A DNA stretch of 16,148 bases from contig JAGTQN010000018.1 in the NCBI GenBank assembly GCA_018396395.1, forward strand, positions 5,350 to 21,497. Reading direction: 5' to 3'. Position 1 is the first letter of the stretch. Each line of letters starts with the position of its first letter. Shown here in pieces: positions 1-7,568 of the stretch. The DNA comes from Candidatus Bathyarchaeota archaeon (lineage in GTDB: Archaea > Thermoproteota > CALKCG01 > B24 > JAGTQN01). The position numbers and the translations under genes are program-made. Under the pieces are notes generated by a model. The model was given only the letters and a program-made list of their open reading frames with translations. It was not told where the DNA came from and did no database searches.

Positions 1-842
1 TTTTAAAGCCCCAGAAGGAAAGGTTCCGTCGGCTTTAGGACCAACGTTTAGTAAGAGGTCCCCCTCACCACTCGCGCAGTTCACGAGGGTTTGGATAAGT
101 TTCCTCGTAGATCTCCAAGGATTTCCTCTACAATAACCCCAGAAGCGTTCAGTAGTGGTTATGCAAGATTCCCAGAGTCTCCCCGGCGGCGAGCTCTTAT
201 ATACTGTTCGGGAGTATCAAAGTCCTCAGGAAGGCGGGAACGATTGTTTATCAGTATTTCAGGCTGCAGTTTACGGACTTTTGCGTTAAGCTCGGCCGAT
301 TTCCAGTCTTCAGGTGCATATGGCCATGCTCCATCGTACCAAAGAATGTCAAGCCTCCCGTAGTTACTACATATCTCTTCAACCTGGATATGGACATATT
401 CTAAAAAATTTGACCAGCCCTCAGGGTCCTTTTTAGGACCATTCCAATAGGCTGGCCATCTCCAATCGAGAAGGCTATAGTAGAGGCCTACTCGCATGCC
501 TGCCTTATGGCATGCCTTAATGAATTCTTCCACAAGGTCTCTGCCAGCGGCTGTTTTTGGGGCTGTGTAATCAGAAACCTTACTATCGAAGAGGCTGAAA
601 CCATCGTGATGTCTGCTTGTTAAAACCATATAGCGCATTCTAGCCTCTCTGGCATAGAGAACCCATTCCTCTGCCTTGAATTTTGTCGGATTAAACTTCC
701 TAGAAAGCTTCGCGTACTCACTAGCCGGCATTTGTTCTAGATACATAACCCACTCTCCTCGGCCTAGGAGGGAGTAGAGGCCCCAGTGGATGAACATACT
801 GAAGCGAGCCTCTCTAAACCACATTCCTTTTTCACGATTCAT
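1..842 (-). pseudogene. Alpha-L-fucosidase (GH29), frameshifted, C-terminus beyond window
   Basis: Retaining exo-glycosidase that removes alpha-L-fucose from glycans. The first frame (842 to 159, 227 codons) carries the GH29 core: HWG at residues 19-21, RHHDGF at 77-82, and ILWYDG at 166-171, whose Asp170 is the expected nucleophile. After DTPEQYI the frame goes wrong and stops. Shifting by one base near position 197 restores the family sequence: KSSPPGRLWESC, then FWGY, then LLLNVGP, open to position 1. The simplest explanation is one missing A on the minus strand (ATAAGAGC instead of ATAAAGAGC). It could be a genuine decaying gene or an assembly error. No signal peptide is visible at the N-terminus, so it is probably cytoplasmic. 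The ATG start is supported by an in-frame stop a few codons upstream. Family assignment is secure; functionality is not. Confidence 0.85.
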
Positions 843-1330
843 ATAGATCGAGCTTACTTAATTCTTTAACCAGTATGTAAGTTAAGTCTCTTCGATTTTG
901 TCATCTAATTTAACTGATCAACTTACAAGTAGGATCAAGAGGGGCTTAAAGAGGCTGAAAAATATGGAGAAAAACCTCATATTTGACCTGTCAATCGTCT
1001 TATAGATGAAAAAATAAAGAAAATTATGGTAACTCTAGTATAGAGATGAATTTTTTAAAGATTTTTGTATTTTTATAATTCTGCAGAATAGAGAAATACT
1101 ATTTTAGAAAGGAGATAGAAGCTTATAGGCTAATAAAATCCTTCGCAAAGAAATAAAGGGAAGAGTATTGTCTCTAATAGTATCTTGTAATACAGAATGA
1201 TTTCCCTTAACAAATAAATTTCTTCGTGTCTAGAAGGCACCGGGCTTTTCTCTATAGTTAATACATTCTCTGATCGAGGGAAAAGATTAATATTGATTTT
1301 TTATAAGAATAAAAAATGTAATATGAAGTA
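843..1330. other. AT-rich intergenic region
   Basis: Nearly 500 bp with no convincing coding frame on either strand. It contains the upstream region of the fucosidase gene and the 3' side of the membrane-protein gene. On the minus strand a T-rich run (about 1296-1320) follows the membrane-protein stop and could terminate its transcript. A small imperfect hairpin lies at 960-984 (AAATAT-G-GAG ... CTC-ATATTT). No tRNA, box C/D or CRISPR-like pattern was recognised. Confidence 0.5.
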
Positions 1331-2008
1331 TTAAACAATGGTCTTTCTTTTTAAATATGGATAAATCTTATCAAAGACTATAGATGCTGGAATTAAAGTA
1401 AAGAAACTATGAAGGAAGTTGTATACCGCCGTTAAGATCAATATGGCTGTTATTCCTGCAGCATATCCCATGGTGCCTGTATACCAGTCAACTATTTGGT
1501 TGGCGAAAGGAAGCCTTGGCAAAATATAGGTCAAAAAGAGAATATTGGGAGGCGTCATTGCCAAAGCCCTTATGAAACCTGAAAGGGCGAAAATAACCAG
1601 CGATATTTTTTTCTTTTTCTTTTTGCCATATTTTGAAAAGATATGCAAGCCTATTATGGTTGAAACTATGGCTAAACCCTTCATTAAAGGACCAAAGAAT
1701 GGTATGCCCGTGTGGATCAAGATGAGTAAGCTAAAATAGTCGATGTTTATAGAAAGCCCAAGAACAAGTATGAAGGTTGTGAAAATCGAAGCCTTCAATC
1801 CCATGGAGAGATATGCCAGCGCTACGAATATCTCAGCCGGGTCGAAAAGAAGATATGTCAATATTGGAAAGGGCAGGAAGTGGCTCAAACCAGAGATTTC
1901 CAGGGCATAGGTTAAGGCTCCAAAGATGGCTGAGCCTGCTATGAATCGAGAGGCGCCACCAAGCCTTCCTCGACTACCATCGACACCCGTTCCCATGAAT
2001 ATCGTCAT
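1331..2008 (-). CDS. Integral membrane protein resembling an ECF transporter S component
   Basis: A 225-residue hydrophobic protein with about five to six predicted membrane segments. The stretch FDPAEIFVALAYLSMG (55-70), followed by another hydrophobic segment and GPLMKGLA (106-113), resembles the substrate-binding S subunits of energy-coupling-factor vitamin transporters (RibU-like 'DLSDIPVLI' region). S components bind a vitamin or precursor and need a shared EcfA/EcfT module for uptake; no such module is in this window, so it would be a solitary S subunit. A run of six lysines (129-134) marks a cytoplasmic loop, and the C-terminus is basic. ATG at 2008 is the first start; Met5 is an alternative. 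A T-rich box on the minus strand about 20-25 bp upstream could be its promoter. Substrate cannot be told. The family call is a similarity judgement from the motif and could be wrong. Confidence 0.45.
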   Translation of the reverse strand: MTIFMGTGVDGSRGRLGGASRFIAGSAIFGALTYALEISGLSHFLPFPILTYLLFDPAEIFVALAYLSMGLKASIFTTFILVLGLSINIDYFSLLILIHTGIPFFGPLMKGLAIVSTIIGLHIFSKYGKKKKKKISLVIFALSGFIRALAMTPPNILFLTYILPRLPFANQIVDWYTGTMGYAAGITAILILTAVYNFLHSFFTLIPASIVFDKIYPYLKRKTIV

Positions 2009-2086
2009 TTAAGGATTGTTTCTATCATAAAAAGGTATTTACTCTTTTTTGAGTATAATCCTTCAAAAATGATGTTTGAAAGAAAA

Positions 2087-2093
2087 TTTAAAA
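2087..2093 (+). promoter_or_regulatory. TATA box of hsp20
   Basis: TTTAAAA preceded by a purine-rich GAAAGAAAA stretch that fits a BRE. Its centre is about 35 bp before the ATG, giving a short leader of roughly 10 nt. No heat-shock operator could be recognised. Confidence 0.5.
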
Positions 2094-2124
2094 GGAAGGC
2101 ACCAATTTAAAATTCTGGATTTCC

Positions 2125-2733
2125 ATGTCTGCAGACTTCCCTTGGTGGTTTAGACGAAGGACATCGCCCTTCTTCAGGATTTGGGAGGAATTCGATGAAG
2201 CTTTCAGAGAGATGGAGGAGTTCATGCGTAGAGAGTTTGAGGAACTATCGGAGAGAATTCCCAAGGATCTCATCCGCGAAAGGAGGCTATCCGATGGCTC
2301 CATCGTCAGGGAATGGGGTCCCTTCGTTTATGGATACTCGATGACCATAGGTCCTGATGGAAGGCCCGTTATTCGTGAGTTCGGGAATGTGAGGCCATCT
2401 ACCCGTGCTTTGAGACCAGGAGGTCCCATGAGGCCGAGCCTGGATATCAAAGAGGAGAGGGAGCCCCTCGTGGATGTTATGTCTACGGATGGGGAGATTA
2501 AGGTCATCGCTGAATTGCCGGGTGTAGAGAAGGAGGATATCAAACTGAGGGCAACCGAGGAAATGCTTACAATATCCGTGGATACGCCCCAGAGGAAGTA
2601 CTATAAGGAGGTGGAGCTACCGGTGTCAGTAGATCCTAAAGAAGCGAGGAGCACATACAAGAACGGCGTTCTTGAGGTCGTCCTTAAGAAGGTGAAGGAG
2701 AAAGGAAAGGGCGAAACCATTCCCATCGACTGA
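2125..2733 (+). CDS. hsp20: Hsp20/alpha-crystallin small heat shock protein
   Basis: ATP-independent holdase chaperone that forms large oligomers and binds unfolding proteins in the cytoplasm. The 202-residue protein has a charged, aromatic N-terminal arm (PWWFRRR...FFRIWEEFDEAFREMEEF), a Gly/Pro linker with the archaeal signature GYSMTIGPDGRPVIREFGN (70-88), an alpha-crystallin domain (about 112-190) with ELPGVEKEDI (130-139) and the hallmark YKNGVLEVVL (178-187), and a C-terminal IPI motif (199-201) that docks onto neighbouring subunits. All expected parts are present, so it looks intact and functional. It is transcribed alone from its own TATA box and is followed by a long pyrimidine tract that probably ends the transcript. 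It converges on trxB. Length is typical for the longer archaeal Hsp20 group. Confidence 0.95.
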   Translation: MSADFPWWFRRRTSPFFRIWEEFDEAFREMEEFMRREFEELSERIPKDLIRERRLSDGSIVREWGPFVYGYSMTIGPDGRPVIREFGNVRPSTRALRPGGPMRPSLDIKEEREPLVDVMSTDGEIKVIAELPGVEKEDIKLRATEEMLTISVDTPQRKYYKEVELPVSVDPKEARSTYKNGVLEVVLKKVKEKGKGETIPID

Positions 2734-2766
2734 TTGGACATTTTCTTTCTATGCGAGAAAGAAGTC

Positions 2767-2826
2767 AATTTTTTCTTCTCTTTTCTTCTCTTTTCTTCTC
2801 TTTTCTTTTCTTCTCTTCTCTTACCT
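2767..2826 (+). terminator. Pyrimidine-rich tandem repeat, likely hsp20 terminator
   Basis: An almost uninterrupted C/T tract begins about 35 bp after the hsp20 stop. It contains three exact copies of the 10-mer TTTTCTTCTC (2771-2800) followed by two variant copies. Archaeal transcription commonly ends in T-rich runs on the non-template strand, so termination is a reasonable inference. The tandem repeat itself is seen directly. Confidence 0.5.
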
Positions 2827-2895
2827 TTTGAATTAGGGAAAGAATAGCCTCATCGATATGGTAGAATTCTGAAAGCTAAATGAAATAAAAAAGAA

Positions 2896-3035
2896 TGCTT
2901 TGTGGCTTAATCACGAACTTCGGACTTTTGGTCCTACTAAAGCCCTTCAGGGTTAAACCTTCGAAGACTAGTTTCAAGCATTAGGATGGAATAGAGAAAG
3001 CATCGTATGGAAAAGTGGAATTAAGCCACAAAGCA
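2896..3035. repeat. 140-bp element bounded by 16-bp perfect inverted repeats (MITE-like or structured RNA)
   Basis: The ends, 2896-2911 (TGCTTTGTGGCTTAAT) and 3020-3035, are exact reverse complements. The 7-mer AAAAGAA directly abuts both ends (2889-2895 and 3036-3042), as a target duplication would, although the context is A-rich. Read on the minus strand the interior folds further: CTTCG...CGAAG encloses CCC-TGAA-GGG and GGAC-CAAAA-GTCC, and a T-rich run (about 2885-2893 on the minus strand) follows the 3' end like a terminator. It lies between the convergent 3' ends of hsp20 and trxB. It may be a non-autonomous mobile element, a small RNA gene, or a bidirectional 3'-end structure. No reading frame of note. 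Confidence 0.6.
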
Positions 3036-3056
3036 AAAAGAAAGAAAGAAAAATAA
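3036..3056 (-). terminator. T-rich run downstream of trxB
   Basis: On the minus strand this stretch reads TTATTTTTCTTTCTTTCTTT and lies about 35 nt past the trxB stop, a plausible archaeal terminator. It directly abuts the 140-bp inverted-repeat element. Confidence 0.4.
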
Positions 3057-3089
3057 GGCATATACCTCTAGCCATCGCAACGGGGTTTC

Positions 3090-4028
3090 TTATCGTTCCT
3101 TCTCCTCCTCCAAAAAGATTCCTGCGTCTATAGCGGCCTTACAACCGGAAGCTGCCGCCGTAATGGCCTGCTGATACTTGGCATCGCACACGTCTCCTGC
3201 GCAAAAGACGCCTTTGATGTTGGTTTCCGTTTCGCCGTGCTTTATCACATAACCCCTTTCATCGAGCTCTATTTGCCCTTGGAAAAGCTTAGTGTTTGGA
3301 TCACGGCCTATGGCTACGAAGACACCATCGCAATCTAACTCCTTCACATCACCGGTTTTTACATCCTTTATTCGGATGCCCCTAACGACTTCTTCCCCTA
3401 GGATATCGATGACTATGGAATTCCAAGCAAAATGGATCCTCTCGTTTCTAAAGGCCCTTTCTTGGAGAGCCATCTCAGCCCTAAGGCGGTCGCGCCTATG
3501 AACTACGATTACATCCCTCGCAAACCTTGAAAGGTGAAGGGCTTCCCGTATGGCTGTATCACCCCCACCTACGACTACGACCTTTTTTCCGATGAAGAGG
3601 GGGGCATCGCATATCGCACAGCTTGAGACCCCCCTTCCCCTGAGCCTTTCCTCCGATGCCAGCCCTAGCCATCGTGGCGAGGATCCTGTGGCTATGATGA
3701 TGGATCTTCCATGGAAGACTCGATCTCCTACATAGACCTTGAAGGGTCTTGCTGAGAAATCGACAGAGGTGGCATCCTCATCTATGAAGCTTGCTCCAAA
3801 CCTTTGGGCTTGCAACCTCATCCTCTCTATCAGCTCAGGACCAGGTATGGCTTCATGAAATCCCGGGAAGTTCTCAACCTCCATAGTAAAAATCAGCTGT
3901 CCACCGGGCTGGGAGCCCCCTATCACGAGGGTTTTCAGGCGCGCCCTAGAGGCATATATGGCGGCGCCCAGTCCTGCTGGCCCGGAGCCCAGGATCAGAA
4001 TATCGTATAGTTCTGGTATAGGAGTCAT
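3090..4028 (-). CDS. trxB: Thioredoxin reductase (NADPH/FAD-dependent)
   Basis: Cytoplasmic flavoprotein that passes electrons from NAD(P)H through FAD and a redox-active dithiol to thioredoxin or glutaredoxin-like proteins. The 312-residue length is typical of the low-molecular-weight class. Visible elements in order: FAD-binding GSGPAG (14-19), GGQL (42-45), the ATG motif (IIATGSSPRW, 111-120), redox-active CAIC (137-140) followed by Asp141, the second dinucleotide-binding GGGDTA (154-159), HRR (177-179), which favours NADPH over NADH, and the C-terminal FAD motif CAGDV (276-280). The ATG start sits a few residues before the first beta strand. No thioredoxin gene is next to it. It is divergent from rpsS, with about 100 bp between the starts, and convergent with hsp20. 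Family members can also act as ferredoxin- or coenzyme-linked reductases, but CxxC plus HRR supports the standard role. Confidence 0.95.
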   Translation of the reverse strand: MTPIPELYDILILGSGPAGLGAAIYASRARLKTLVIGGSQPGGQLIFTMEVENFPGFHEAIPGPELIERMRLQAQRFGASFIDEDATSVDFSARPFKVYVGDRVFHGRSIIIATGSSPRWLGLASEERLRGRGVSSCAICDAPLFIGKKVVVVGGGDTAIREALHLSRFARDVIVVHRRDRLRAEMALQERAFRNERIHFAWNSIVIDILGEEVVRGIRIKDVKTGDVKELDCDGVFVAIGRDPNTKLFQGQIELDERGYVIKHGETETNIKGVFCAGDVCDAKYQQAITAAASGCKAAIDAGIFLEEEKER

Positions 4029-4084
4029 GGGATCTTCCTCGTAAGGACTTTATGAGGGAACCTCTCATGATAATTAAGAGAAGG

Positions 4085-4091
4085 TTTATAT
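4085..4091 (+). promoter_or_regulatory. TATA box of rpsS
   Basis: TTTATAT lies about 45 bp before the ATG at 4133, predicting transcription from around 4113. That is downstream of the TTG at 4097, so the TTG is unlikely to be the translation start. Confidence 0.5.
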
Positions 4092-4132
4092 GAAGCTTGG
4101 GCTTTTGGATCCCTGCCCTTAGGGATAAGGTT

Positions 4133-4534
4133 ATGCCAAAGGAGTTTACTTACAGGGGCTTTACCCTCGATCAGCTAAAGAAAATGAGCCGAGATGAGTT
4201 CATAAAGCTCCTTCCAGCCAGGCAAAGGCGATCCTTAGAAAGAGGATTCACGGATTCCCAGCGAAGGCTATTCGAGCTTATTGTAGAAAGGCAGCAGAAA
4301 GGATCCCTAGAGAATAGTCCCATCGAAACCCACTGTCGTGACATGATCGTTTTTCCAGAGATGGTGGGCATGACGATAAGCCTTCATGATGGAAAGACCT
4401 TTGTACCCATAAAGATAGAGCCTGAGATGATAGGGCATTATCTCGGCGAGTTCGTAATGACCAATAAGAAAGTCGTCCATGGTAGCCCTGGAATAGGTGC
4501 TAGCAGATCCTCGATGTATGTTCCCCTCAAATAG
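4133..4534 (+). CDS. rpsS: 30S ribosomal protein S19 (archaeal uS19)
   Basis: Small-subunit protein of the ribosomal head that contacts 16S rRNA near the A-site finger. From the ATG at 4133 the product is 133 residues and begins MPKEFTYRGFTLDQL, which matches the usual archaeal uS19 N-terminus. Family blocks are clear: LPARQRRSLERGF, THCRDMIVFPEMVG, EMIGHYLGEF and a C-terminal GIGASRSSMYVPLK. An in-frame TTG at 4097 would add 12 residues (MGFWIPALRDKV) that do not look conserved and lie before the predicted transcription start, so I reject it. S19 usually sits in the large L2-S19-L22-S3 cluster; here it stands alone between trxB and nadM. Confidence 0.95.
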   Translation: MPKEFTYRGFTLDQLKKMSRDEFIKLLPARQRRSLERGFTDSQRRLFELIVERQQKGSLENSPIETHCRDMIVFPEMVGMTISLHDGKTFVPIKIEPEMIGHYLGEFVMTNKKVVHGSPGIGASRSSMYVPLK

Positions 4535-4705
4535 GATTCTTACCTTTCCAGTTTTCTGTAACGCCTTATCCAGCCTCCAGTTCCGAAACTCCCTCCCTTG
4601 TAGCCTAAGAAGGGAATGATTTGAACTTATTTCGGAATACTATATACCTTCCCAGATTTCCTGAGTTTCCTATTCTTACAGGAGGTGTGGGGCACCTTTC
4701 ATAAG

Positions 4706-4713
4706 TTATTTAA
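4706..4713 (+). promoter_or_regulatory. TATA-like box of nadM
   Basis: TTATTTAA lies about 37 bp before the ATG at 4747. The TTG at 4720 would fall before the expected transcript start. A short hairpin (AGGTG-TGGGG-CACCT, 4683-4697) lies just upstream. Confidence 0.4.
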
Positions 4714-4746
4714 GACGAATTGTCTTTAGCTGTAATTCGATCGGTT

Positions 4747-5283
4747 ATGATTTTTAAAAGGGGCTTATATGTAGGACGATTTCAACCTTTTCATAAAGGA
4801 CATCTTGAGGCAATTCGATGGATCCTAAGCCAGGTCGAGGAGCTCATCATCGTAATCGGAAGCGCCCAATATAGCCATGACCTTGAGAACCCCTTTAAGG
4901 CCGGAGAAAGATTTACCATGATCCGTAGAGCCCTCGATGAGGCCCAGATTCCAAGAGGTCGTTACGAGATCATAGCCGTTCCAGATCTGCATGTCCATGC
5001 CCTTTGGGTCGCCCACGTCATTTCTTACACTCCCAAGTTTGAGGTCGTTTTCACGAACGAGCCCTTAACGAGGCGCCTTTTCCTCGAGTATGGAAGATTT
5101 GCTGTGAGGCAGATACCATTCTTCAAAAGGGATATTTACAGCGCGACAGAAATAAGGCGAAGGATTCTCCAAGGCGAAGATTGGGAGAAATTGGTTCCTA
5201 TCTCTGTGGCTGAGTACATAAAGGAAATCGATGGCGTCGGTCGAATTCAAGATTTAGTGAAAAGCGATAAACCATCCCTTTGA
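4747..5283 (+). CDS. nadM: Nicotinamide-nucleotide adenylyltransferase (NadM type)
   Basis: Joins NMN (or NaMN) with ATP to make NAD (or its deamido form) plus pyrophosphate, the common last adenylation step of NAD synthesis and salvage. The protein from ATG 4747 is 178 residues, the usual archaeal size. It starts MIFKRGLYVGRFQPFHKGH, holding the nucleotidyltransferase HxGH signature (HKGH) and GRFQP. GSAQYSH and NPFKAGER follow, as does the second signature YSATEIRRRI (normally ISGT/SxIR) near the C-terminus, which binds the triphosphate. A TTG at 4720 would give a nine-residue extension with no family support. It probably shares direction but not a transcript with rpsS, because about 185 bp and a TATA-like box separate them. 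Confidence 0.93.
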   Translation: MIFKRGLYVGRFQPFHKGHLEAIRWILSQVEELIIVIGSAQYSHDLENPFKAGERFTMIRRALDEAQIPRGRYEIIAVPDLHVHALWVAHVISYTPKFEVVFTNEPLTRRLFLEYGRFAVRQIPFFKRDIYSATEIRRRILQGEDWEKLVPISVAEYIKEIDGVGRIQDLVKSDKPSL

Positions 5284-5332
5284 AGAGTTTCTTCTTCGTA
5301 AATCGGTTCCTTTCAGCATTTGGCTCAAGCCA

Positions 5333-6376
5333 TCACATTCTTCCGATGAATTCTTCAGTTATGTAGTGAAAGAGTAGCCTAACGGTGTTCTCCAAGTCGT
5401 CCTCATGGATCATCTCGAAGGGTGTATGACTGTAACGACATGGAATGGCTACTAGGCTTGTTTTTGATCCACCCCTCACCATGGTTGCTCCATCAGATCC
5501 ATATGAAGTGAAAACTCCGTGTTGGTATGGTATGTCATTCCGCTGAGCCGTCGAACGGAGACCTTTGATGACCTCTAAGTTATAATGGATCAAGGAGTCC
5601 TTATAGACGATAACAGGACCTTCGCCCAGCTTTATGGGCATACGCTCCTTCTCAAGCGAGGGATAGTCCCCGGCTATTCCTATGTCTAGGGCTATGGTAA
5701 CATCATATCCAACCCCCGCGAGTTCCTCTGCACCCTTTAATCCTATCTCCTCTTGAATCGTCGAAGCAAGGTATAGATCGCATGGAAGCTGAAGATCTTG
5801 AAACTTCTTAGCGAGTTCTATCATCACTACATGGCTTAAACGATCGTCCATAGCCTTTCCGAAGGCCTTTTTACCAAGTCTTTGGGTGATCGGATTCCAT
5901 ACTATTGGCGAACCTACATGGATGCCTCGCTCCAAGACCTCTTCCCTACTCGAAGCCCCTACATCGACTAAGACCTTCCACTCTTCTAAGGGCATCTCCC
6001 TCTCTTTGAATCGGAGGATATGGCCTGAAGGGGCTACGAAGACTCCCTTTACATCCTCTTCATCTCCTATGACGAGGGCATTCTGTCCAACCAAGCAATA
6101 CGGATAAGTTACATTATCCGTACTCGATGCATACCTTGTAATATGGAGAAATCCTTCCTCCGTTATGCTAAGGACGAAATAGCAGATTTCGTCTGCATGT
6201 CCTAAGATCAGGACTCTTGGCCCTTTCCCAGGAAAATGGGCGAGGACGTTTCCCACCTTCGTCACTCTGATTTCCTCAGCCAAGGGCTTTAGGTCCTCTA
6301 TGAAGGCCCTCTGAACACGGCCTTCATATCCGATAGGTCCAGGTATTTCCGTATACTTTTTCAAAGCTTGAAACAT
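5333..6376 (-). CDS. M42 family metallo-aminopeptidase (FrvX/TET-like)
   Basis: Di-metal exopeptidase of the M42 group, whose archaeal members form tetrahedral dodecamers (TET) and trim short peptides released by the proteasome. The 347-residue protein keeps all expected ligands and catalytic residues: His60 and Asp62 in GHADEI, Asp177 bridging in AMDDR, catalytic Glu209 with Glu210 in IQEEIG, Asp231 in ALDIG, and His317 in YSHTPFE. The N-terminal KYTEIPGPIGYEGRV is the family start. Substrate class (aspartyl/glutamyl, leucyl or lysyl) cannot be told from the sequence, and some relatives are labelled endoglucanase for historical reasons. It appears to be a single transcription unit, converging with nadM (49 bp apart). 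Confidence 0.92.
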   Translation of the reverse strand: MFQALKKYTEIPGPIGYEGRVQRAFIEDLKPLAEEIRVTKVGNVLAHFPGKGPRVLILGHADEICYFVLSITEEGFLHITRYASSTDNVTYPYCLVGQNALVIGDEEDVKGVFVAPSGHILRFKEREMPLEEWKVLVDVGASSREEVLERGIHVGSPIVWNPITQRLGKKAFGKAMDDRLSHVVMIELAKKFQDLQLPCDLYLASTIQEEIGLKGAEELAGVGYDVTIALDIGIAGDYPSLEKERMPIKLGEGPVIVYKDSLIHYNLEVIKGLRSTAQRNDIPYQHGVFTSYGSDGATMVRGGSKTSLVAIPCRYSHTPFEMIHEDDLENTVRLLFHYITEEFIGRM

Positions 6377-6542
6377 TTCAAATACCCTGATAAGGAATTC
6401 ATTTTGGGTTTTTAGAGTTTAGTGGTTTATCGGTACGAAGGTCTATCTTCATTCATAATACCGTAAAGCCCCGTAGCATCGATATGCCTCCCATGAGCTT
6501 TTCTCCTCCTTTTTCCTTTTTATTTGGAAAATCCTTTCATAA

Positions 6543-6592
6543 AATTGGAAACGATTTTGCTTTAAAGGATGTTCTACATCCATTTTCCAATT
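6543..6592 (-). ncRNA. Nested hairpin between the ABC operon end and the M42 gene
   Basis: An outer 9-bp perfect stem (6543-6551 with 6584-6592, AATTGGAAA/TTTCCAATT) encloses a 5-bp hairpin GGATG-TTCTA-CATCC (6567-6581). It starts about 38 nt after the stop of the last ABC permease gene and lies about 170 bp before the M42 start. It could be a 3'-end structure of the ABC transcript or a leader element; transcription of it is not shown. A related copy of the arm, TTGGAAAAT (6524-6532), lies just beyond. Confidence 0.3.
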
Positions 6593-6629
6593 CCTTCGGA
6601 AAGATTGAAGATCTAGGGAATCCCTTTGG

Positions 6630-7505
6630 CTAATACTGACCTAAGGAGCCATCTGCCCTAGCAGCATCGTAGCCCTTCCTGAAAAGGTAAAGGGCTATGG
6701 GAGTTGCGATGATCGTGAAAAGGAGGAGGTTAAGGGCATCATATAGGACGACAGGATTCAAAAGATCTTTGCCTGCCTGAAGGCAAAGTCTTATTCCATC
6801 CAAGGAGTATGTGAGGGGGAAGATTCTACCAACCCACTCTAAGTACCATGGAAGCAATTTCAATGGATAAAAAACCCCAGATACGAGCTGAGTCATCCAA
6901 GAAAATGCCCAAGTCAGAGGATTTCCCTGTTTTGTTTTCATGATGATGCCTGCGCTCAGGATGCCTATCGCCATATGGCTGGCGATGAGCAAAATCGATA
7001 GGACTATTGAAGAAAGAATAGAGTAGGGTGTGGCATTAAAAGTCGCTCCAAGGAGAATCCCCGTGAAAAGGGTTATGAGGAGGAAGGCTGAGGAGGCGAT
7101 AAAGAAGAAGGATGTCTCCCCCAAAAGGAAGGTCTTGAAATCCGTTGCGGAGGAGAGGATTGTCTCCATCGTTCCATTCCATTGTTCCTCCCTTATGCTC
7201 TCGTTTATACTCTGAACGGCGAAGAAAACATAGCGTTGGAAGGCGATTCCTATGAGGGCAAAGGTAAAGTACCCTCCCGTTGTATAGCCTGCTTCCTGAA
7301 TCCTCTCCGGAGTTGTAATCATGGAAAAAATGTAGTATGTGGCTACGAAGAGGATGCTTCCTGAGATGTCGAGGGTTAGCCAGAACTTGTAGGTCCACCA
7401 GATCTTAAAATCCCTAAGGATAAAGGATCCGATGACCTCGTAAATTGGGGTTTTCTTTCTAGGTACTTCTTCTGAAAGAAGGTCTATAATGGACTTGGAG
7501 TTCAA
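6630..7505 (-). CDS. ABC-2 type exporter permease (second of two)
   Basis: Membrane subunit of an ABC exporter, 291 residues with about six hydrophobic segments and a cytoplasmic N-terminus (MNSKSIIDLLSEE...). It is a paralogue of the preceding permease: both share the layout of a short hydrophilic start, an 'F.I...Y..W....' first helix, an 'EAGY..(G)...FALIGIA' segment, 'E...GT.E.I..S' in a cytoplasmic loop, and 'G...G.I....GNPLTW..S' before the C-terminal helices. The GT(M/L)E loop is a coupling-helix feature of ABC-2 permeases of the DrrB/antibiotic-export type. It starts with TTG behind a purine-rich GGAGGGAGGAAGG, 63 bp after the first permease, so the three genes look like one operon. 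The pair probably forms a heterodimeric channel with the shared ATPase. Substrate unknown. Confidence 0.85.
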   Translation of the reverse strand: MNSKSIIDLLSEEVPRKKTPIYEVIGSFILRDFKIWWTYKFWLTLDISGSILFVATYYIFSMITTPERIQEAGYTTGGYFTFALIGIAFQRYVFFAVQSINESIREEQWNGTMETILSSATDFKTFLLGETSFFFIASSAFLLITLFTGILLGATFNATPYSILSSIVLSILLIASHMAIGILSAGIIMKTKQGNPLTWAFSWMTQLVSGVFYPLKLLPWYLEWVGRIFPLTYSLDGIRLCLQAGKDLLNPVVLYDALNLLLFTIIATPIALYLFRKGYDAARADGSLGQY

Positions 7506-7568
7506 AACTTTCCTTCCTCCCTCCTTTCCCTTCGATACTCTTTTCGGTTCATGGCATAATCAACTACC

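Noticed and set aside
91..363. Plus-strand frame opposite the fucosidase
   Set aside because: It is antisense to a well-conserved GH29 coding region and has no domain features of its own.
4097..4132. TTG start giving S19 a 12-residue N-terminal extension
   Set aside because: The added residues do not fit the family and lie before the transcription start predicted from the TATA box at 4085.
4720..4746. TTG start for nadM
   Set aside because: It lies only about 10 bp after the TATA-like box, and family members begin close to the ATG at 4747.
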